From Lentinus brumalis (Eukaryota > Basidiomycota > Agaricomycetes > Polyporales > Polyporaceae): a stretch of 64,000 bases of DNA. Made by a program: the position numbers and the translations under genes. A model generated the notes under the pieces. The model was not told the DNA's origin and did no database searches. It saw only the letters and a program-made list of their open reading frames with translations. This document shows, one piece after another, positions 10,469 through 20,966 of the stretch; within the stretch, counting starts at the first letter, position 1; every line of letters begins with the position of its first letter. The stretch is taken from NCBI GenBank assembly GCA_001792895.1, contig MARA01000008.1, positions 744,001-808,000 on the forward strand. The letters run 5' to 3'.

Positions 10469-12665
10469 ATGCTGACGATTGTCCTCTTTATTCTGGTCGT
10501 TCTGCAGGCGTCGAACTATGTCTTCAGTCTTCCATACGAGAATCTCCGTCTTCACCGTCTGCTCTCCCCCTACCGGCAGGATATGCGCCTCACGACACTG
10601 CGCCACAGCCCGACCAGGAGCTGCGCCTCACCATCGCGGTGCCGCAAGTCAACGAGAGCGGCCTCTACGTGGCACTTCTGGACGTTAGCGATCCCGCAAG
10701 CAAAAATTATGGACTTCACCTCTCAGCCGCAGAGGTGAGTCTATCCTCTAGATTTATTGCGCAGCGGCCAGTTCTCATCATGTATTCAGTTAGGGCAGTA
10801 CACTGCTCCTCGGCCCGAGAGCCTCCAAGTCGTGACTCAGTGGTTGCACGCAAGTGGCATTGCCTTCACACCCGCCACACACTCCGGTGACATGCTGCAA
10901 ATCAGATTACCACTAGAACGGGCAAACACGATACTGAACGCAAACTTCACGACATACATTCACGAACCCACGAACACCACGACGATCCGGACGCTATCCT
11001 ACGCTTTGCCCGCACATCTCCACGAACACATCACCCTAATATACCCAACCACGCAGTGAGTCGCGACTCTGTTGCCTTGATCTCTCGAATACAACGTCTG
11101 TATCCTAGGTTCGTTCCGCCCACACGCTCTCATCGGTCTCCGATGATTGAGTTAGTCGCTAGAGAGAAAGGCCCACCGGAAACGTGCGCGCATGCAATCA
11201 CACCCTCGTGTCTGCAAAAAATGTACAATATTCCTACCGAGCCTGCTACGGCACAGAACAACAGTCTATACGTCAGCGGATTTGGCCAAGAAGTCGCTAA
11301 CATCGACGACCTGAAGGTGAGGAGGCCTACATCCGGTCGCTGTCTTCGCTAACCCTGGTCAAGGGATACCTGTCCAAGTTCAGGACGGACATCAAGAACC
11401 CGAACTTCCAGGTGCTATCTACCGATGGTGCATCATCAAATGGCGGTCAAGGAACGTTTGAAGCTGTATGTCTCCCTCGCAATATCGCTAAACATCCCGA
11501 GACCCTCAACATCATTCGCAGAACTCGGACAGCCAGATCACCGTTGGCTTGGCCACTAATGTGCCCATCACATACCTCAAGACGAATCAAGATGCAGATG
11601 GAGTGACCACGGATGATCTGCTCAACGAAGTGCACTTTCTCCTCACGCAGGATCAGCTTCCGTCGGTTATCACCACGAGCTATGTCTTTCAGGAGACCGA
11701 GGGTCTCGCAAGCTTCGCGCAGTACGTTCATCTCCGTGCGATCGGGGATCTTGTCTCTGATATAATGGACTATTCAGAACATTGTGCAATGCGTACGCGC
11801 GTCTTGGAGCAATGGGGACATCGGTGATATTTGCGGCAGGAGATTGTGGCGTTGCAGGAGGTTTCTTGCAGACGCCTGCAGACTGCGTCGACAAACCATT
11901 TGTCCCGACGTTCCCCTCCACATGCCCCTAGTGAGCATGCCTCCTCTCGTCATCGGAGGCTCACTGTCTGAGCCGTTGTCAGCGTCACATCCGTAGGTGC
12001 GACCCAAGGACTAGAGCCGGAGGTAGCCTGGACCTCGAGCTCCGGCGGATTCTCCAACATATTCCAGCGTCCATCCTACCAAGACGCGGCCGTGGAAGGA
12101 TATCTGCTAGGACTGGGCTCTACGTACACGGGCAGGTACAACGCCTCCGGTCGCGCGTTCCCCGACGTGTCCGCACATGGGGTAAACTACCTCATTAACT
12201 ATGCCGGCACTTACGAGTCCGCGTTTGGAACAAGCATGGCCGCCCCAACGTTCGCCAGCATCATCGCCCTTCTTGACGACCGACTGCTGACGGCCGGGAA
12301 GCCGAAGCTTGGGTTCTTGAACCCGTTGCTGTATTCTTCGGCGAGTGCTGCGGCATTCACCGATATAACTTCTGGCAGCAATCCTGGATGCGGCACGGAC
12401 GGCTTTCCGACCGATGTTGGTTGGGATCCGGTAAGTGTTTACCTTCTACATACCTGTTTGGATCTATGTCCTCACAACCATTCCCCAGGTCACTGGGCTG
12501 GGTACGCCGGACTATAGTGAACTACTCGAAGTGGTCACAGGCGGCGTCGTCCAGTCGAGTCAGAATACGGAGAACTATGCCTGTAGGACTCATATCATTG
12601 GATACATAGAAATTGTAGTCTGGACGTCGATCGTAGTACTGTGTAATAACCTCATTATCTCCTAG
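10469..12665 (+). CDS. Sedolisin-type serine carboxyl peptidase (S53), copy 1
   Basis: The chosen start at 10469 opens a hydrophobic signal peptide (MLTIVLFILVVLQ). Spliced exons give the Pro-kumamolisin activation domain (RLTIAVPQVNESGLYVALLD, DVSDPASKNYG) and then the S53 catalytic domain. The predicted catalytic Glu and Asp lie in FEA/NSDS across an intron near 11467-11521, the oxyanion Asp in FAAGDCGVAGG (about 11835), and the nucleophile Ser in FGTSMAAPTF (about 12225). The calcium-site region NPGCGTDGFPTDVGWDP is present. These enzymes are secreted acid proteases, often tripeptidyl peptidases. Between about 10565 and 10580, at a C5 run, the frame slips by one base from RLHRLLSP to LPAGYAPH. 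Otherwise the coding looks intact. The last exon is short and lacks the Ser/Ala tails of copies 2 and 3. Confidence 0.85.
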
Positions 12666-12733
12666 GACTCGCCTTGTTGACCTGCCATTGCGGAACGGTC
12701 ATCAGAACTCCCCATGGCCCTGCTCTACGAGTC

Positions 12734-14317
12734 TCACAACACCAGCTCTTCATCCCGAAGCACTTGACGTGTGGCATAATAGTCGAGCAGTTCCACCACC
12801 GGTCCGCCGCTGGAGGCTCCTGGGACTGCCGCACCGCCCCGCATGACTCGCCACCCCCTCGCGAATGTATACATGAAGGCAGCATATGGGTCAATGGTGA
12901 AGGCTATGAAACGCAGGTTCGGGAGGGCGCACGCGAACTGTGCGGCCCATGTGTTGAGGTCTAGGACCCGGATCTCGAGCATGAAGTCTGTCCACAGTTG
13001 CTTGGCCGCGGCCGGGTCGGTTGTGATCGCGACGTGGAGGTGGGTCAACCGAGTGGACTTGAGGACATGCATGACCCTTCCCTGCACGAAGCAACTCTCA
13101 GTAACTATGCGCCGTGGTAGCGAGCCTGAGTTTGTACTCACGAGGAGTGCTGTGATACTGAATTTATCCTGGTGGGTGCTTCTGCCAGACACAGCGCTCG
13201 GCGCTAGCAAGGCCATGTTGAGGGAGAGGTGCGTCATCCTCTGTGCAACTTCGGGCGGTACGGAGTCGATGAACGCGCTACGGGTGTCGCTAACCCATGC
13301 AGACAACCGCAGACAACACGGCTTTGTGTCTCGCAGTACCTCGACGACGTGGGGCTCCTGAGTCCAGCAGGGACTACAACGCAGGTTGAGGACACGAACG
13401 GGACACCTCAGTCCCAGCATATATAACCCGATGGGATCGGCATCGAGTCGGTCAAGGTGGGTCCATGAGCGTTCCACCTGTTGATCCCTGTTCTCGCTGC
13501 GGACGAGGGTCTGCTCTGCGTCTTCATTGAGTGGATCACCGTCGACGAAGACGTGGCACGCAATCGAGAGTGAGCCCCCGCTGAGTCCGGGAAACATGCG
13601 CAGGAGGGCATCTAGGGACGGACGATCTGCGGATCTGTCGATACCGAGAGAGCGCACGCGAGGGAACTGGAACGGCGAGCCAGGGTGAAGGTAAACGCTT
13701 GGCAAATGCAGGGCTTCTATGGTGGCAGCAAGTGGTCCCACGACAGGTTCCAACCGAGAAAGTGCGATGCAATCGTCATCAGTCTCCACCTGGGAGATAT
13801 CCCCCACTTCCAGACGTCGAATCGGGGACTGCATGTGGCGCACAATTGAGGTGACCTGGTCGTTCCACATGTTGAACCGGATGCGTCGGAGGGATGTCAA
13901 GGCATTGATGGCAGCCACAACCTTTGAAAAGTCTGGAAGGCTGAATAAGAAGTCGCAATAGCGGAGAAACAAGGTCTCGAGGCAGGTGGATTGTTGTATG
14001 ATATCCGCGATACGCTGTGAGGTGCCCTCTTCGGCACAAGCGTAGAGGCAGGGGATACTCAAATCGAGCATGCGGACGTAGGGATACCGATTTGTGGGGT
14101 CCGCCGAGACAAAGCGGTGCAAGAGGCGAAGGGAATGCTCGTGTCCGATGATTATAGGACCCATGCTGAGGAGCCTACGCACGGCACTCTGCCTGAGAGT
14201 AGAGCACGTTTGAGATATCGATACCAGAGCACGTTTGTCGTATAACTCCTGACAGACAAGGTCCAGGATGTCGAAGTTGAGGATAGAAACAGATTGGGAG
14301 GGGGTTTGCATCTGCAA
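12734..14317 (-). CDS. F-box-like protein with leucine-rich repeat-type tail
   Basis: One long open exon of 527 codons, starting at 14317. The first 45 residues (SILNFDILDLVCQELYDKRALVSISQ, shown in part) fit the F-box-like pattern of Agaricomycetes. The rest has irregular Leu-rich stretches such as LETLFLRYC and VRVLNLRC, as in proteins with solenoid substrate-binding parts. F-box proteins usually link SCF ubiquitin ligases to substrates; the substrate is unknown here. The 3' end lies within 70 bp of sedolisin copy 1, which converges on it from the other strand. Such F-box proteins are highly expanded in this fungal class. Confidence 0.75.
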   Translation of the reverse strand: MQMQTPSQSVSILNFDILDLVCQELYDKRALVSISQTCSTLRQSAVRRLLSMGPIIIGHEHSLRLLHRFVSADPTNRYPYVRMLDLSIPCLYACAEEGTSQRIADIIQQSTCLETLFLRYCDFLFSLPDFSKVVAAINALTSLRRIRFNMWNDQVTSIVRHMQSPIRRLEVGDISQVETDDDCIALSRLEPVVGPLAATIEALHLPSVYLHPGSPFQFPRVRSLGIDRSADRPSLDALLRMFPGLSGGSLSIACHVFVDGDPLNEDAEQTLVRSENRDQQVERSWTHLDRLDADPIGLYMLGLRCPVRVLNLRCSPCWTQEPHVVEVLRDTKPCCLRLSAWVSDTRSAFIDSVPPEVAQRMTHLSLNMALLAPSAVSGRSTHQDKFSITALLVSTNSGSLPRRIVTESCFVQGRVMHVLKSTRLTHLHVAITTDPAAAKQLWTDFMLEIRVLDLNTWAAQFACALPNLRFIAFTIDPYAAFMYTFARGWRVMRGGAAVPGASSGGPVVELLDYYATRQVLRDEELVL

Positions 14318-14603
14318 GACTCAGTCGTACCGTGCACGCCTGCAGTGAATGGAAGCAGTGGACGTACCATGACAGGGCAGGAGCCACTCGAGACGATGGC
14401 AGACCAGGTTTTCATTCGCAAGCACCGCTGGAGCTGGGCGTAACCTTCATCGTGAGTTACAGTGTGCACGAGAGCGACTTGTAGGCTGACTTACAACGGA
14501 GATGGTGTCCCCTGTGGGTAGCAACCTGTACGTGGTGGTCACGGAGGAAGTGGTGCAGACGCTATACATATAGCGCATCGCCACCAATTAGCACAAAGGG
14601 CCT

Positions 14604-16883
14604 TTAGGTGGCGTCGCCGACAAAGCGCACAGAAACGAAGTTGACCGGGTGTTCCTCCACCATACTGATGCCATTGTCATCGCTCATAGCCTCGGAATCT
14701 GAGTCAGATGAATTCTCCTGTCCGTCAGTCCAGTAGTCCGCGCCCTTCCATTCCCACTCGCGCTCGAGTAAGACAGGCCTTCGAGAGCTCGCTGGGGGCA
14801 TGATGGTACCGTCCGTCACGGTCAAAGAGCCGACGTCAATGAGTACACTGTACACCGGGCTCTGCACACCGGCTGATGAGGAGCTATCCGTCATGTCGCG
14901 CCCGCCCAGCGAGCCCCGACTGAATGTCAGACGGACGGACGTCCCTCGGGCGCAGTCGTAGAAAGACTTGGAGGCGTTCGGCCAGTGGTCGACGTGCTCG
15001 ACGTCGCATGAAGGCGCTTGACGAAAGGCACTGCGATGGAAAGGGTCCGGCTCACCGTGGAACGCAACGGTGGCGTGGACCGGAGGGAGGTCGGATGTGC
15101 TATGGGGACAGAGCAGGAAATGGATGCCGACCGTGATGCTATCATTCACCAGCGTGATGACGCGGAACCACGAATGACTCCAGTCGAGAGCGAGGATGGA
15201 GCTCTGGACGTGGCGCGCTCCACGGTGTGGTTTTGGCAGAAGGAACTTGTAGCCGAACTGCGCCAATTGCGAAGGTAACCACCGCGGGAAGGTTATCTGG
15301 CAGGGTCCCACTATGCTGAAAGTGACGGAGGCATTTGCGTCAGTGTCGGAAATGGATGCCAGTGCAGACTCGCGTCGAGAGATCGCGGTCAAGTTTCGGT
15401 GGGATGGGATATAAAAGTCGCCGAGTAGGAAAGTTGGACCATGTGCGAATGAGCCAGGGTGTGATGGCGCTTGCGGGACGCGCGATGAGGGAATCGTCGC
15501 CGGAAGGATGGTCGTGCAGCGGTAATAGAGACCCTCGTGCTGCCAGACGCTTGGATCGTCATCCTCATCGACTTGTCCTTCCTCTAAACGATCATGCGGG
15601 TCAGGACTGATATCCCTATGGAGCAGCAGGAGCCGGTTGCCTATGGTATGTTGGTTTGTATCCGCCACTGAGTGCATCATAAGAGCTACGAGATGCCCGA
15701 AAGCGTCCTGGCATGCGAGGACGGCCAGTGTGAACATCCGCGCTCCACTGTTCACGAGAACAGGGAGCTGAATGTGCACGCCGTAGCTAGTGACTGTGTA
15801 ATGCGGGGGTGATAACAGGAGGCAGATGCGCTGAGAGAAGATCCCCAGCGGGAGAGGGGTGATGTCGGCAGAGTCGACGAACGCCGCAGGAGAGGACGCG
15901 AATAAGCAGGAGTCTTCGGTAGGCGTAGAGACAGGTTGCCACGTCTGGCGTGATGTGAATGGTCCCGTGGGGAATGGTCCGGTATAAACCTGGAAGCCCG
16001 CCTTGATCATGGTGTGGTCCGCGAAGATGTGTCCCCAGGCGAAGATGCTCTGGTCCGGGCAGTGCTCTAGGATTTCTCTCTGGAGTCGCACGAAGGCTTT
16101 GCGACCCTCACCGTAGATGGTCGGCATGTGCACGCCGAAGATACCCATGAGCGCATATGCCTCGTCTTCCTCGCGAGTCGTCTCCCGCCTTGCCGCCCAG
16201 GACATCCTCCGAGCGACACTAACGGAGTCAAGAGACCGTCCATGAGTGAGGATATCGCGATCGATGCCCGTAATTTCCTCGATTACATCCGAAAGGCTGT
16301 CCTTGGTGCCCAAGATTTGCCACTCTCGGGAGAGAAAGAGTACCTCGGCAGGAGCTATGAGCTCTTGTAGCGTCCACCCACGCTTGAACCATTTGCTCCT
16401 GCGGAAGCGCGAATTCGGTCCTCGCGGGTCCTCACTATCGTCGACGTCCTCGAGGAAGGCGTAGCAGATCGTAGCCTGCGAGTACCACTCGTACATCGAG
16501 TTGATCGCCTCCGAAAGCTCCGCACTGCTCGTCCTGTCGATGCAGCACGTGTCCACCCAGGCGTACCGGTATCCGTTAACCCTAGCGAAGACACAACAGC
16601 CTCTGATCTTCGCAGACAGGATGGTCAACGCCGGTGGACATGCCTCAGTTGCTACTGCGGCGTCTCGAGGGGTTTGTTGGGTGTACTCGTGGACCTCAAG
16701 GATATCCTGCATGATGAATGCAGGTTACTTGCTGCCCCGCAACTCATCACTACTGCATTCACTCGCCTGCAGAGATTGCTCGCCGTCCGCATGGTCCCAT
16801 ACGTGCGAGAGAATTGCGTATGGTGCTTGATTAGCGTTGTCGATGTGCCGAAATCTCGCAGTGCTGGTATCCAACAATCGCAT
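14604..16883 (-). CDS. HET-domain protein (heterokaryon incompatibility type)
   Basis: Exon 1 starts at 16883 (MRLLDTSTARFRHID) and contains the HET signature YAILSHVWD. Exon 2 continues with YAWVDTCCIDRTSSAEL, YEWYSQATICYAFLEDV and KWFKRGWTLQELIAP, then a long C-terminal region ending at 14604. The best splice joins CTGCAG to GATATC and removes 16766-16707, a 60-bp intron with a GC donor (GCGAGT) and an AG acceptor. No nearby GT donor keeps frame. The protein is about 720 residues. HET proteins mediate programmed cell death on non-self fusion in ascomycetes; their role in basidiomycetes is less clear. It sits between two sedolisin genes. Confidence 0.85.
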
Positions 16884-17296
16884 CGAAAGCTCTGTTCGGG
16901 GTCACGGTACACGTAGTCTGGATCAGCTTCGTACTGACTTGCGCTCAATGGCGACGCACTCACCGCATGAGGTAGTTGCTGTGGTGTATGCAGTGGGAAT
17001 GGCCCTTGATGCAGTCGTGGTCGTGGTCGTGGTCAGAGGATGAGTTGGCCGTGGCACAGCCTCCAATTGAATGGGCGGTTATACACCTTGACAAGTTGAC
17101 AGAACGCGCCGACACACCAGCATTATGAGTAAGTATGTCGTGCTGAAGGCAAGTCGAGTTCACGCGCACACCAGAACACATCGAGGTCAGAAACCGTGGT
17201 GGCCTTCGCTCTCATATTTCCGCTTTGTCACCTACACTAGCACGCCCAAGTAGAAAGTAAAAGAACAGCATCGCGAACCCTGTGCCCTCTCGCAGC
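16884..17296. other. Intergenic spacer between HET gene and sedolisin copy 2
   Basis: Presumed promoter of the HET gene and 3' flank of sedolisin copy 2. It contains a short GTGGTC-rich microsatellite near 17018-17036. No gene is seen. Confidence 0.6.
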
Positions 17297-19482
17297 CTAG
17301 TTGTTCTTGTGGTTGTGGTGGCCCTTCTTCGTCGTCGTCGTGCTCGCCGCCGCGCTGGATGCGGTGACAGTAGCGGACTCGGTAGCGACGGCGGTCGCCG
17401 ACGCGGTCGAGTTGCTGCCAGCGTTGCTGCCCGCCGCGCTACCTGTGACGAGGGTCAAGAGCTTCGCGAAGTCGGGCGTACCGAGACCGGTGACGGGGTC
17501 CCAGCCGGCCTCCGCGGGGAAGCCGTCGGTGCCACAGCCGGGATTGCTGCCCTCGGTGATGTCGTTGAGGGCGGCAGCGCCAGTCGAGTAGAGGAGGGGG
17601 TTGAGGAAGCCGAGCGGTGCCTTGCCGGCGTTGAGGAGCTCGTCGTTCAGGAGCGCGATGACACTCGCGAACGTGGGGCTCGACGCGCTCGTGCCGGAGA
17701 CACCCTGGCCCTGGCCGCCGACGTCGACGACGAAGTTGACACCCTGCGCGGAGACGTCGGGGAACGCGCGGCCCTGCGGGTTGAAGAGGCCGGCATTCGT
17801 GTTGCCTAGCTTGTCGAGGTAGGCGGCCACCGCGTCGTCCTGGTAGCTGGGGCGAGCGAAGATGTTCGAGAAGCCGCCGGACGAGAAGTCAGCAGCGACC
17901 TCTTTGATGCCCTGGGTGCTGCCGACGGAAGTGAGGCTGTGACAAAGGTCAGAAACTACGAAGAGGGACAAGTGAAGATCGCGAACGTACAAGGGGCAGC
18001 CGGAGGGGAAGGTGGGTATGAACGCCTGGCCGTTGCAGGCGTCGTTGGACTGAGAACCGGAGACACCACCATCGCCGGAGGCGAAGAGGATCGACGTGCC
18101 ACGGGCACCGAGTTGGCCGTACGCAGTGCACAAGCTCCTGTGAGGGTCATGAGCGTCGAGTCGTCGCAGTTCGCAATGAGGTCACTCACACTGCCAAGTC
18201 AGGCTCTTGCTCGAAACCAATCTCGTTGAACCCGAAACTGGTGGTGAGGACAAGGGGCGGGGCGTCCTGGTCTAGAAGGAAGTTGATGATGTCGAGGAAA
18301 CCGCCGAGATCGCCATCCTGGTTCTGGTTGCCAACCGAGACGAAAGTCGTAGGCACGTTAGTGGCAATGCCGACCGTGTACTGAATATCCAAGGTCTACG
18401 GCGCACAGTCAGTAACATGAGACACCTGATTATCGCTGAATACGTACAGCCTCAACCGTACCCGGGCTCTTGGTGTTGGTAATACCTTTGTCGACGGAGA
18501 CAGCGTTGAAGGAACCGGTGGGAGAGTCGGGACGGAGAACGGACATGAATTCCTATGAATGAATGTCAGCTACGTAATCAATGCATGTCCACTAACCATG
18601 CGATACTCACATTCAAATCGTCTTGGTTGGCGATCTCATTGATGAACCCACTGACAGCAAGGCTGTTACCCTTCGCGGACGCAGGCGTGGTGGGGATGTT
18701 GTAGAGAGCCTGCAAGCACTCCGGGGTGATCTGCTGGTCGCAAGCGGCGGGGACAGCAGCACGCCGCGAACGACGCCTCTTGGAGGTGCTCGGGAGATCG
18801 ACGATCTGGAACGAGGGCGTGGTCTTCTGCGCAGGCTCAATGAAGCTGATCCAATTGCTTAGCTGGAGTGTCATAAGTGGCGAGAGGAAGGTACTCACTG
18901 CGTCGTCGGGTAGATGAACGCCAAGTGATCCTTGAGCGTTTCCGGGACGGAGTAGGCCAGAGTACGGACGGCAGTCGTGTTTGTCTTATCGACGAGGTAC
19001 TCGCTGAAGTCGGCGTTGAGTAGAGCATTCGCCTTGCTGACCGGCACGTTGATGCCCAACCAGTCACCAGCAGGAGAGATCTTCGTGGCAGTGATGTTGT
19101 TCTTGCCCAGCCATGCTGTGACCTTCTGCACACTCTCCGCAGAGGGAGCGACCATCGCCTCGACCTGAAGACCGGATAAGGCTTACCGCACTCCCCAAGC
19201 AAGCATACACCGTACCTCAGCCTTCGTAAGATGGTGACCGTAGTTCTCGCTGGCCGGGTTGCTGACATCGTACAGAGCGGACTCCACACCGGTGGCGTTG
19301 TTCTGGACAAGCGCAATGCGGAGGTTCAGCATTGTCTCCGCAGTGGCCTTCTGCTTCCAAGTGAAACCGCGAGGAGCCGCCGACCGGGAACGCAGCACAT
19401 GGAGGTCATCGCGCGAGTCCGAGGTGGGCCTGCCGAGGGCGAGAGAGAAGAGAGAGAGAACGAGCAGACCGGCTGCAACCAT
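17297..19482 (-). CDS. Sedolisin-type serine carboxyl peptidase (S53), copy 2
   Basis: The start at 19482 gives a clear signal peptide (MVAAGLLVLSLFSLALGRP). The propeptide keeps NLRIALVQNNATGVESALYD and the SENYGHHLT block. The catalytic dyad is in VEA/TLDIQYTVG (Glu, then Asp four residues on, across an intron near 18390-18450), the oxyanion Asp in FASGDGGVSG, and the Ser in VSGTSASSPTF. The calcium-binding region SNPGCGTDGFPAEAGWDP follows. After LLTLVTG comes a Ser/Thr/Ala-rich tail of about 45 residues ending in a basic KKGHHNHKNN. No frameshift is visible, so this is the best preserved of the three copies. Expected location is extracellular or cell-wall. It is a close paralogue of copy 3 in the same orientation. 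Confidence 0.9.
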
Positions 19483-20966
19483 TGTGAAGTAGGGAAAGAG
19501 AGTGATGAGAAACGAAGGGACCACGGGTGACCTCGAGGGCAAAAGGTGGGTGCTCACCAGCGTGCGGACGGGATATTTAACGGAAGCCTGGCAGTGTTCA
19601 GCCGCCTCCGACTGTCGTCAAGCCGTATCAAAGACCATATGATCGAGCTTTCGTCGCTGGTTGCACAGTCCCGCCGGCTGCAGCGTCCGGCCTTGGCATA
19701 CGGTCGGCAGCTCCGGCTGGGTGTGTCGGGTTGTCGCGGAGGCATACGTGCAGGAGTCCTGTTTCATGGCTTGGTACAGAGGTCAGCGATACTTAACCAC
19801 AGCCATGTGACTAGTACATACCTCTCGAACAAAACGGATGTGACTGTATGAACGAAGCTCGATATTGTCGCTCCACGTCGCCGGCGGACGGCCGGCGCCG
19901 AGCCGGAGCGCGCATGTAGCCGTTTTCGCTTGGCGGCCTCCGCCCATGCGATGATCGTGATCTCTGCGAACCATTGTCGAGCAAGTCCGGTCGCTATGGT
20001 TCCTCAAACCTCTGCGTTTCCGGATGTTCCTCGTCAGAATCGTCGCGTACTTGAACCTCGAGGCTTGATCTGTGAAGGTGTTGTGGGCTTGTCTTGTCAA
20101 CTTGCGCAGGTCAATGTCATGCGAGAACAACGCGAGAAGGACTTTGACCTGGACAAAAAAGCACATCATTATTGTACAGTACTTACCCGTATTGTACCCG
20201 TGTCTCATCTGCGGGCGCATGCACTCAGGAAGTCACAGCATGCCACACGGCCAGCAAAGGTGCGCTCACGTCCGACGAGGTTTGGTGCTGTTTGCGCCCG
20301 AGGGTCCCTCTCACCTCCATTCGTTCGAGCTTCGCGACAGGATTCGCGTGGCTTACCAGATATCCCGAGTCTCGACTTGTCTTGACGAGTCGACGCCGAT
20401 GGTTACAGATATTTGCATCCGCCTCGAGGAGTCGAGTCTTCCTCGCGATCCTTCGACGCGTCCCGAGACAACCGAACCTATCCCCTTGTGCTCGTCGCAG
20501 ACCGCGATAGCAGCCGCGTGCGGTACCAACGGTTCGGAGGCTGGCAGCGCAGGCCAGCAGACCAACTCCCGCCTGCAGGCTGCATCGACTTCAAGCTTGC
20601 GAAGCAGTGAACACGCGCCTCGCCCAGTGAAACCAATTTGAATCTCACGGCAAGTGGGCACCACGGGGTATCGAAGGCAAGAAGGCAGGCGTAAGCTATG
20701 ACTCACACCGCACCCAACTATCGATCACTCACCGACATCCTGCTCGCAGTCACAGACCTGACGACCGACGTTTCAGTATTGCTCGCGGCGGAACCGCAAC
20801 GCCTCACACCATGAGTGACGAATCCGCACCGGGCAGACATGAGGGGTATGGGAGAAGAGGTCACCGTTTGTCTCCAGTTCAATACTCAACGACATGTTAT
20901 GATACATCCTCGCAGAACAGCTCATCCAGAGTTCGAGTCCAACGGAAGTCCGAATCCGCGACCGCC
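19483..20966. other. Intergenic region between sedolisin copies 2 and 3
   Basis: About 1.5 kb with no supported gene. Several overlapping open stretches exist on both strands, but none shows a recognisable motif, consistent splice sites or a start context. It must hold the promoter of copy 2. Confidence 0.5.

Noticed and set aside
19783..20220. Minus-strand frame with GRPPATWSDNI, recalling LINE-encoded ends
   Set aside because: The match is a few residues long with no reverse transcriptase or endonuclease nearby.
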